64,000 nucleotides of DNA from Halicephalobus mephisto (Eukaryota > Nematoda > Chromadorea > Rhabditida > Panagrolaimidae): NCBI GenBank assembly GCA_009193035.1, contig SWDT01000009.1, positions 62,001-126,000 of the forward strand, written 5' to 3'. Made by a program: the position numbers and the translations under genes. This document shows, piece after piece, positions 55,201 to 64,000 of the stretch. The notes below the pieces were generated by a model. That model had not been told where the DNA came from, ran no database searches, and was given only the letters and a program-made list of their open reading frames with translations. How positions within the stretch are numbered: the first letter of the stretch is position 1; each line of letters begins with the position of its first letter.

Positions 55201-58200
55201 AAAGTTTTGCAAGTTTTTAGAGTTTTATGGAAGACTTTAGGATCTTACAGAAGGTTCTAGGGTCTTGAAAAGAAGTTTTTAGGAAATTCTAGTCTCGAAA
55301 AAAAGTTTTTAGGAAACTTTAGGATCTTGAAAAGAAGTTTTTAGAAGGTTCTAAGGTCTTGAAAAGAAGTTTTTAGACAATTCTAATCTCGAGAAGAAGT
55401 TTTTAGAAAATTCTAGTCTTGAGAAGAAGTTTTTAGAAAACTTTAGGATTTCGAAAAGAAGTTTTTAGGAAATTCTAGTCTCGAGAAGAAGTTTTAGAAG
55501 GTCCTAAGGTCCTGGGAAGAAAATTTCAAACAATTCTAGACTTTTGAAAAAAATTTTTAGAAACTTTTAGAATTTAATAAAACTTCTTAAAATTTCTGTA
55601 ATTTTGTTAAAATTTCCAGAATCTCAGAGTTTTATAGAATCCAATAAAAATTTTCAAAAAATTAAATTTAAAATTTAAAAAAATGAAAAATTAAATTTTT
55701 TTAATTTTTAAAATTTCTAAAAAAATAAAAAGTAAAATTTCTAAGAAAATAAAAAGTAAAATTTTTTTTAATTTTTAAAGTTCCTAAAGAAATAAAAAGT
55801 AAAATTTTTTTTAATTTTTAAAGTTCCTAAAGAAATAAAAAGTAAAATTTTTTTAATTTTTAAAATTTCTAAAAAAATAAAAAGTAAAAATTTTTTTAAT
55901 TTTTAAAATTTCTAAAAAAATCAGAAATTCGTGTCGAGAAAATCCTAAAATACCGCCCATTTTCAATTTTTCAACAGTATGATTTGAATCAGAACAAGTT
56001 TCTGTTATTGATTCTGTAGTCCGTAAAATGGAAAAAACGACTTGATTCTTGCCATTTTTGTTTTCTTAAAAAATCTAAAAAAAGCAATTGCGTGTCTTCG
56101 GGTTGCAAGTCAACAGATCGAGCCTTCTTTATGGGTCTCCAAAAATCGATCAATAACCATTTTTCATTTCTTCACCTCGAGGATTCCGATTGCCCTTATC
56201 GTCTTTAAAAAAATAAAACTATTTAGAAAATTAAAAAAATAAAACTTTAAAGAAAATAAAAAAATAATTTTTGAAAAAAAAATAAAACTTTAAAGAAAAT
56301 AAAAAAATAATTTTAAAGAAAATTAAAAAATTAAACTAAAGAAAATAAAAAAATAATTTTAAAGAAAATTAAAAAAATAAAATTTTAAAGAAAATTAAAA
56401 AATAATTTTAAAGGAAATAAAAAAATAATTTTTAAAATTAAAAAAATTAAATTTTAAAATAATTTTTTAATATTAAAAATGAAATTTAAATTTTTTTAAT
56501 TTTAAATAAATATTTTTAGTTTTTACAGTAAACTGTAGAGAATTTTTTTTTGATTTTAGTTTTTTAAAATTTTTTTTTGATTTTATTTTTGACGATAAAA
56601 TTGATTAGTAATCCTTTAAATGTCATTCGTGATGAGATCGATATTTTTTAAAATTAATAATTCTTTTGATTTTTGTTTTTTTAAATATGTATTTTAAGAA
56701 ACGGTCCTGACAAAAATGTTTAATTTTTTTAAAATTATGAATTTTCCCACCACTTTTTTAGATATTTTCGTTTTGAAACCAGTTTTTTAATTTTCTGAAT
56801 CGTGATCCTAAAACGAATGGTTTTTAATTTTTCTCACCACTTTTTTAGATATTTTCGTCTCGAGACCAGTTTTTTAATTTTCTGAATCGTGGTCCTAAAA
56901 CGAATGGTTTTTAATTTTTCTCACCACTTTTTTAAATATTTTCGTCTTGAGGCCAGTTTTTTAATTTTCTGAATCGTGGTCTTAAGACGAATGATTTTTA
57001 ATTTTTTTTATTTTAAATTTTGTCTCGAGACCAGTTTTTTAATTTTTTGAATTATGGTCCTAAAAACGAATGATTTTTAATTTTTTTTATTTTAAATTTT
57101 GTCATCACTTTTTAAACTATTTTCGTCTCGAGACCAGTTTTTTAATTTCCTGAATCGTGGTCCTAAAACGAATGGTTTTTAATTTTTTTTTGATTTTAAT
57201 TTTTTCCACCACTTTTTTAAATATTTCCGTTTTGAGACCAATTTTTTAATTTAATTAATTTTTTTTAATTTCTTAAATCATGATTTTGACAAGAATGATG
57301 TTTTATTTTTATCGATGAACCTTGTCACCACTCCTTTAACTATTTTCGTCACAGAATCAATTTTTAAGCTTCTTTTCTAAACATCTCCCAAATCATGATT
57401 CCAATATGGACATTGTTTAGTTTCTTTTTGATTTTGAACGTTGTCACCACTTTTTTAAATACATTCATCATGAGATGAATTTTTTATTTTAATTATTTTT
57501 CAATTTTCCAAATCATGGTCCCGACAAGAATAATGTTTAATTAATTTTTTAATTATAATTTTTTACAATTTTTTAATTATTTTTGAAATCAATATTTTAA
57601 ATTATTTTTTTCTAAAAATCCTCCAAATCATGGTCCCGAAAAGAATGTTTATTTTATTTTTAATTATAATTTTTTTACAATATTTTAAATTATTTCTTTT
57701 AAAAATCCTCCAAATCATGGTCCCAACAAGAATAATGTTTATTTTATTTTTAATTATAATTTTTTTACAATTTTCTTAATTATTTTTTTTTGAAATTAAT
57801 TTTTTAAATTATTTTTTCCAAAATCCTCCAAATCATGGTCCCGACAAGAATAATATTTAATTAATTTTTTAATTATAATTTTTTACAATTTTCTTAATTA
57901 TTTTTTTTTGAAATTAATTTTTTAAATTATTTTTTCTAAAAATCCTCCAAATTATGGTCCTGACATGATTGATGCTTTATAGGAAAAATGCTTTTCATGT
58001 CTACAGTAAAAAATAAGTTTTCCAAAATTTTATTTTTCTTTAATTTTAAGGAAAATTCCTTCAAAAAAAAAATCATACTTCAGGACATAATCTGGGGGTC
58101 TTATCGTCGAAACTGACGAGATTTTACTTCTGCTTTCTGCTTTCTGAAATACATTAAATCTTCTTATTTTAAAGATTATTTTGATAATAATAAGTTTTTT

Positions 58201-60032
58201 GTTCTTTTTTGGCGTCATATAAAAAACTCAAAATTCCAATTTTATCGATTTTTCAGGTCTGTCAAAATTTTGATAACGTCGATTTCGATAAATTTTCGCT
58301 TTTTTAGTTTTACCCGATTGATTGTAAATGATCGTTTTAGGCTCATCAGACACTGAATCTTCTGGAGATGGGAAGTCAGCAAAGTAGACATCAGCAACTT
58401 CCAGAATCCGGCCCTTCTGAAGTCACGACAGAAAAATTAGAAAAAAGAAAATGTTGGAAATTTTCGAATTGTCATAAATACGAAAATGAAACGGAAGAAA
58501 CGGAAGTTTATCGACCGTATTCGTCGAATTTGAGTTTGAAATTTAAAGAATCACAAGAATCTTCGAATTTATTAAATTTAACCAAAAATCGTCAAAAATC
58601 GGATTTGGCTCCATTAGCTACAGAAGAATCAACAAAATCCCAAAGCTTCGACGAACAAAAAGAAGAAAAAACAACAAAAATCGAACCTTCAATGGCCGCA
58701 GGCACAATCGTCGGAAACTGGAAAACGGAATCTTTGAAGCGACCAGACGACCTTCAATTCAGTCCCAAAGTACCCTCAGGAGATGAAAGTACTCCAGTAA
58801 ATAATATAAACAGATCTCCAATCATCCATGAATCCACAAATTCTATTTATTCCGACGTCAGTTCTCTCAGGAACGAAGGAATTGCGGAATATTTCCTGTC
58901 CGAACACAGCCAGGACATGTTGATGCAAGTCCGTTCTTTTATTCACTATTTCCAATTACTACAATTTTGTAGAAAATTCATTAAAAAGTTGTAAAATTTT
59001 AGAAAATTCTAAAATTCATCAAAAAGTTGCAAAATTTTAGAATTTTTTAGAATTCATTAAAAAGTTGTGAAATTTTAGAAAATTCTAAAATTCATTAAAA
59101 AGTTGTAAAATTTTAGAAAATTCTAAAATTCTGAAATTTTTGGAAATCTTGTAGGAAATTAAAAAATTTTGTAGAAAATTCATTAAAAAGTTGTAAAATT
59201 TTAGAAAATTCTAAAATTCACCAAAAAGTTGCAAAATTTTTAAATATTTTATAGAAAATTTTAGAATTTTTAGAATTTATTGAAAAATTGTGAAATTTTT
59301 AAATATTTTAGAATTTATTAAAAAATTGTAAAATTTTTAAATATTTTAGAATTTATTAAAAAATTGTGAAATTTTTAAATATTTTATAGAAAATTTTCCA
59401 AAATTCTGAAATTTGAAAATCTTGTAGAAAATTTTACAGATGATTTTAAAACTTTTGAAAACTATGAAAGTTTTTGAACCTTTGAGAATCTTGATGAAAG
59501 TTTCAAAATTTTAAAAAATTTAATGGATTTTAAAAATATGCAAATTTTCGTTGAAAAATTTAAATTTTTTATTTTATTGGAACATAATTAATTTCAGATA
59601 ATTCGATGTTTCCCGTTTCCGACCCCCAAGAACTCCCCGAAGATGGTCAAAAGACGTCAATCCCTGGCTTCTGTCCAGGGTGAGGGCTGTGTGACGGAAC
59701 CTTCTTCTTCGAGCGAACTTGCTACTCCTATGGAAAATACAAAAAAATATCTTTTTAAAAAACATAAAAATGCAGTTTCAAATATTTTTCATCGACAACG
59801 AAATCAAGAAAAACGAAACAGAAATGGATCTAGTACAAGTGAAAATACCATGGTCTCGAAGAATGATGATCCTGTGTCCCTACCCGCCACCCCAACCACC
59901 ACCAGACCCCATGCTCACAGCACCACTTCCGCCCCCGGTACCTGCACCCCCAACGGCCTCACCAGGGGTATCAGTGTCGAGACCATCAGTAACGGCGGCG
60001 TCAGGAAGGGGGCCCTGAGTACCCTCTGCCAG
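52225..60032 (+). CDS. Unrecognised Ser-rich protein, N-terminal part; continues to the right
   Basis: Not recognised. Three phase-0 exons fit: 52225-52263 (MVIAQLVQAAVSE, GTAAGC donor), 58341-58928 and 59598-60032 (ends CTCTGCCAG|GTGGGT), giving 354 residues with no stop, so the gene must continue. The product is hydrophilic, Ser/Thr/Pro/Lys/Glu-rich and probably disordered, with no membrane helix. It contains basic phospho-site-like motifs (KMVKRRQSLAS) and Thr-Pro/Ser-Pro sites (FPTPKNSPK, ATPTTTRP). Exon 2 contains an in-frame ATG at 58368 whose start, MGSQQSR, matches the N-myristoylation pattern MGxxxS. A downstream-promoter isoform starting there would be a membrane-targeted protein. 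The 6.1-kb first intron leaves ample room for such a promoter. The donor CAA|GTCCGT at 58929 is weak. The function is unknown. Confidence 0.6.
52264..58340 (+). repeat. 6.1-kb repeat-filled first intron of the gene at 52225
   Basis: 52380-53160 is AT-rich, with ~90-bp units (AATATTCTAAAAAGTCCTAAAA). 53200-53345 is a short complex patch. 53375-53720 has about sixteen ~25-bp units (TTTTTTAAAACATTAATTTT). 54100-54415 is a (GTTTGTAC/GTTTGTTC) array. 54890-55020 and 56030-56200 are small non-repetitive islands. 55195-55520 has about nine ~38-bp units (GAAGTTTTTAGGAAATTCTA). 56590-57980 carries about twelve ~85-130 bp units with the GGTCCNRANACGAAT tag. 58010-58330 may be promoter for the internal start. 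Confidence 0.6.
54100..54415. repeat. Tandem GTTTGTACGTTTGTTC array
   Basis: The array is built on 4-bp steps (GTTT, GTAC, GTTC, ATTC). All unit lengths are multiples of four, so it is open in all three plus frames and one minus frame. It lies inside the first intron of the gene at 52225 and is not considered coding. Confidence 0.85.
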
Positions 60033-62006
60033 GTGGGTTACGTTCATTTTGGGGATCCCCTCGAGCACTTCTGGATCTTTATTTATCGTTTCTGTCTGGA
60101 AATCTTAAATTTCGTCTTTATGAAAATTGTTAATTTTAGAAGTCTTCGATTTTTGAATCATTAGATAAGCTAACTTTCCCGAAATGTTGCGGGCAAGGTG
60201 CAAATTTTACTTCCATTTCGAAACTTATAAATAAAAACATAAACTTACTCGATTTGTCCGAATATTGCGGGCAACGTGCGGATTTCATTTCGATATTGAC
60301 TTATTTGCCAAAATGTTGCGGGCAATGTGCAAATTTTACTTCCATTTCGAAACTTATAAATAAAAAGATAAAAATTTAACCCACCTGCTGGAATGTTGCG
60401 AGCAATATGCGGATTTTATTTTGGCGTTATTTGCCAGAATGTTGCGGGCAACGTGCGGGTTTTATTTCCACTTTTAAGTCGACTTTTTTAGATTTCAATT
60501 TTGGTCTTTATTTTTTGAGTACAAAAAATATGAAGTCACCGGAAATCAGAGCGAGTGAATGATCACTGATCTGGACTGGCGTGAAAATAAAAATAAACTT
60601 ATTCTACATTCCTTAAATTTCAACCAAATCTATAAATATAACTTTAACCCACTCAAAACATTATTCCAGTGATCTTGATTGAAAATAACTTAAAAATTTT
60701 TTAAATTATTTTTATAAAATATATTAATTTTAAATAATTTAAATAATTTAAAAAAAATTAATTTTAAATAATTTTAAAAAATTAATTTTAAATAATTTAA
60801 AAAAAATTAATTTTAAATAATTTTAAAAAAATTAATTTTAATAATTTTTAGAAAATTTTAAATAATTTTAATTATTTTTTAAAAATTTTTGAATAATTTA
60901 TAAAAATTAATTTTGATTTTTTAAATTTAATTTTTGAAAATTTTTGAATAATTAAAAAAAATTAATTTTAATCGAGTTTATTTTATTTTTTAATTACTGT
61001 ACTGTGGTAGGTGATACTCGGACTTTGAAGTCGCGAATTTTGAGAAAAGCCAGCATAATCCCTGATTAAAGAAACATTGACCTTTTGTGATTCAGTTATT
61101 TCTGTTACTTCTTTCGACAGCAGATCCGCTGTTTTTGAAGCTCGTCATTTGAGGTCTTAATCGAAAAGTTGATTTTATCGTTCGTGGCGGGACAAAGTAC
61201 TTTTTCATTTGGACATTTTCCTTCAAAAATATTTTTAGTTTTGGTCCTGTCGCGATTGTTTCTTAATTTTTGAAATTCTTTATGACGGAACAAAATGAAT
61301 TTAATTGATTGTTTTTGCTTTAGTTATGGTCCCGAAACGAAAGTTGTCTGATTATTAATGATTTTTCGTGGTGGGACAAAATACTTTTTTAAAAATAATT
61401 TTTGACTTTTTTGAAGATGTTTTAGAAATTACTGTCCCGACACGAAAGTTGTCTGATTATTAATGATTTTTCGTGGTGGGACAAAATGGATTTTTTAAAA
61501 ATAATTTTCGACTTTTTTGAAGATGTTTTAGAAGTTACTATCCCGACACGAAAGTTGTCTGATTATTAATGATTTTTCGTGGTGGGACAAAATGGATTTT
61601 TTAAAAATAATTTTCGACTTTTTTGAAGATGTTTTAGAAATTACTGTCTCGAGACGAAAGTTGTTTCATCATCAAGAATCTTTCGTGATGGGAAAAAATA
61701 GATTTTCTAAAAATAATTTTTGACTTTTTTCAGTTGTTGGTCTTGACACGAATTATCCTTGATTTTTCACTAATTTTTAATTTTTAAAACAAAATTTAAT
61801 TTTTGGTTTTGAAACGAATATTATTTGATCACTGAAGACCACCTACAGTATGCCATTTTTTTCATTCAGAAATTTCTAATCTTTACTCTTTAATGACAAT
61901 TTGTGAACAAATTTTTTTTGACACATGATGTCTGATTCATTTTTCGATCACAAATTTCATGAATGAATTCCCCGAATCGGAAGTGATTACGACTCTTCCG
62001 TTCCAG

Positions 62007-62015
62007 ACTCCAGAC
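62007..62015 (+). other. Candidate 9-nt microexon
   Basis: ACTCCAGAC lies between a CTTCCGTTCCAG acceptor and a perfect GTGAGT donor, in phase 0 with the upstream exon ending at 60032; it would add Thr-Pro-Asp. This is the only place between 60033 and the right edge where both sites look good and no stop results. Speculative. Confidence 0.25.
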
Positions 62016-63984
62016 GTGAGTCAGATTAACTTGAAAATCAACTTAAAGATTAACTCAAAAATCAACTTAAAGATTAACTTAAAAAATTTATTTAAAAATT
62101 TATTTAGAAATTTATTTAAAAAATGAAATTAAAAATTAACTTAAAAATTAATTTAGAAATTAACTTTAAAAATTTATTTAAAAAATAAACTTGAAAATTA
62201 ATTTTAAAATTTATTTAAAGATTTATTTAAAAAATTAACCTAAAAATCAACTCAAAAATTAAATTTTAAAGTTAATTTTAAAATTTATTTAAAAAATGAA
62301 ATTAAAAATTAATTTTAAAATTAACACAGATTTTTCATCATAAAAGTATTATTTACAAAGTAAGCATTACTCACATAATCGTTGATCAAATTTGTAGTCG
62401 AGGAATAAATATAGTATTATGTGTGACGAAATTTAAACTTTTTCAATTAGAAATATTTCATTAAAAAAGATCAAAAATCAACTATTTTTGGTCCTGATAT
62501 GAATGATTCTTAAGTTTATTTTTTTTATAAATTCGATTACTGTAGGTTAGGAAAGTAATAAATTTTAGGTAAAAGTAATATTATTCTCGTCGGAATCGTT
62601 TTTTTCTCATTCATCCCCTGAGGGAATATGGGATTTTTGGTCTTGAAGAGAAAGTTGTTAATTTATTTTTAGACTACTGTAGGTTAGGAAAGTAATAAAT
62701 TTTAGGTAAAAGTAATATTATTTATGTTGAGATCGTTTTTTCCATTCATCCTCTGAGGGGATATAGGATTTTTGATCTTGAAGGGAAAATTGTTAATTCA
62801 TTTTTAGACTACTGTAGGTTAGGAAAGTAATAAATTTTAGGTAAAAGTAATATTATTTATGTCGGAATCGTTTTTTTCCATTTATCCCCTGAGGCAAAAT
62901 TTGGACTTCCAGTTTTGATCCAAATGATCTTGATTCATTTGTTGACCGAAAACGCGATTATTCGTATTTCGATTTGAAGAAACCGATGAAAAAATTTTAT
63001 TTTTTTTAATTTTATTTTTTTTTAAATTTGATTTTTTCAAACATCTCCAAAAATTTTTTTTTGAATTTTTTTACATTCATTCATTTAAAAAAAATTGTTT
63101 AATTTCGGTTTTCGTAAATATTTGCCATAAATTTTTTATTTATTTTAATTTTTTTTATCCATAAACATGAGTGAAATTTTATCGATTGGATGATTCAGAA
63201 GATCTTTGATGACTGTTTGCCCAATTAATCAGCCAAAAAATAAAAATCAACTTTTCTATAAATGAGTCAGAAAAAAGTATATTTTTAGTGGATTCTGAAT
63301 CAATTTAATCCTTTTTTAAATTTCTTTAAAAAATTAATTTTTTCTAAATATTTTTAAAAATTAATTTTTTTTCAAATTTCTTCAAAAAATTAATTTTTTT
63401 AAAATATTTAAAAATTTTTTTTAAATATTTTTAAAAATTAATTTTTTTTTAAATTTCTTCGAAAATTTATTTTTAAACTTTTTTTAAAAATTTATTTTTT
63501 CATTTTTTTTTAAATTTACTTTTTTGTTTTTTTAGAAGTAACTTTTTAAAATTATTATTTCTTCAAAAATTGATTTTTTGATTATCATTCTTTAAAAATA
63601 ATAAAAATGCTTTCTGACGTCATCGGAAAAGAAACGTGGAAAAATGTAGTAATGATTTTTTAGTTTTTTATTATCCAAAGACGTCATAAAATTTCAAAAC
63701 TTAATTTTCTTCATTGTCATAGATATCCCTTATACCGTAATCTTATCTATTTCCTGGAATTATTGTTTCAAAAATTTCGAAAATTAATTTTTTTTTAATT
63801 TTTTAAATTTCGAAATTTATTTTTTTTTGATTTTTAAAATTTAATTTTTTTTAATTTTTTAAAATTTCGAAAATTTAATTTTTTTTTAATTTTTTAAAAT
63901 TTATTTTTTTTTAATTTTTAGAATTATATGAAAATTAATTTTTTCTTTATTTTGAATTTTATTTTAACTTTATTATTATTCCAG

Positions 63985-64000
63985 AAAAATCATTTCGAAA
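63985..64000 (+). other. Possible start of a further exon at the right edge
   Basis: TTATTATTATTCCAG at 63970-63984 is a good acceptor followed by AAAAATCATTTC, open to the window end. It may continue the gene that starts at 52225. Confidence 0.3.

Larger units (their letters stand above)
60033..64000 (+). repeat. Repeat-filled DNA at the right edge, probably intron
   Basis: 60175-60470 has five copies of a TGTTGCGGGCAANGTGC motif. 60670-60990 is TTTTAAATAATTTAAAAAAA repeats. 61310-61740 has four ~118-bp units with CCCGACACGAAAGTTGTC. 62025-62330 is simple AAAATTTATTTAAAAAT sequence. 62530-62890 has three ~137-bp units with TACTGTAGGTTAGGAAAGTA. 63000-63960 is T-rich. Except for the two small candidates listed, no exon is seen. 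Confidence 0.5.

Noticed and set aside
61105..61293. Alternative exon after CTTTCGACAG at 61119, or an exon after ATTATTCCAG near 60669
   Set aside because: In the required phase both reach a stop within a few codons (TGA), so neither can continue the gene starting at 52225.

Overview
This window looks like nuclear DNA of a rhabditid nematode, most likely Caenorhabditis or a close relative. Coding exons are broken by many very short introns (about 41-50 bp) that mostly start GTAAG/GTTTG and end TTTTCAG/TTTTTAG. Several start codons sit 1-11 bases after a TTTCAG-like acceptor with no upstream exon, as expected for spliced-leader trans-splicing. The gene families fit too (MADD-4/Punctin, a nematode-type MATH-BTB protein, NAC-type transporter). 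Non-coding DNA is extremely A+T-rich and made largely of tandem repeats, many carrying a GGTCYCGACACGAA-like tag or TACTGTAG. No rRNA, functional tRNA, CRISPR or bacterial-type element was seen.

Layout. 1-9420 (minus): the 5' and middle part of a madd-4/Punctin (ADAMTS-like) gene with two alternative signal-peptide first exons; its 3' end lies beyond the left edge. 9421-13316: repeat-filled intergenic DNA. 13317-18191 (minus): complete ints-4 (Integrator subunit 4), divergent from 18722-22470 (plus): complete rpb-2 (second-largest RNA polymerase II subunit); they share a 530-bp spacer built of three ~177-bp repeats. 22676-25220 (plus): a MATH-BTB protein. 27319-30433 (plus): a FAAH-type amidase. 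30434-39407: about 9 kb without a convincing gene. 39408-41976 (plus): an atypical Ras-like GTPase with two MITE-like elements in its intron. 43388-46942 (plus): an SLC13/NAC Na+-carboxylate transporter. 49591-50740 (plus): a LITAF-domain protein. 52225-60032 and beyond (plus): an unrecognised protein with a 6-kb first intron and a possible internal N-myristoylated start.

Exon models were built by checking splice phase across every junction. ints-4 (1012 aa), rpb-2 (1188 aa), the MATH-BTB gene (407 aa), the amidase (535 aa), the GTPase (276 aa) and the LITAF protein (151 aa) close in frame from ATG to stop. The SLC13 gene closes only if one splice junction is off by one base. Names rest on motif and family recognition from memory, not on a database search.

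The functional pairing that stands out is ints-4/rpb-2, an RNA polymerase II core subunit and an Integrator subunit on one divergent promoter. The most interesting candidate regulatory architectures are the second madd-4 promoter behind six CCAAT-box repeats, and a possible choice in the GTPase between a CAAX tail and a spliced non-CAAX tail.
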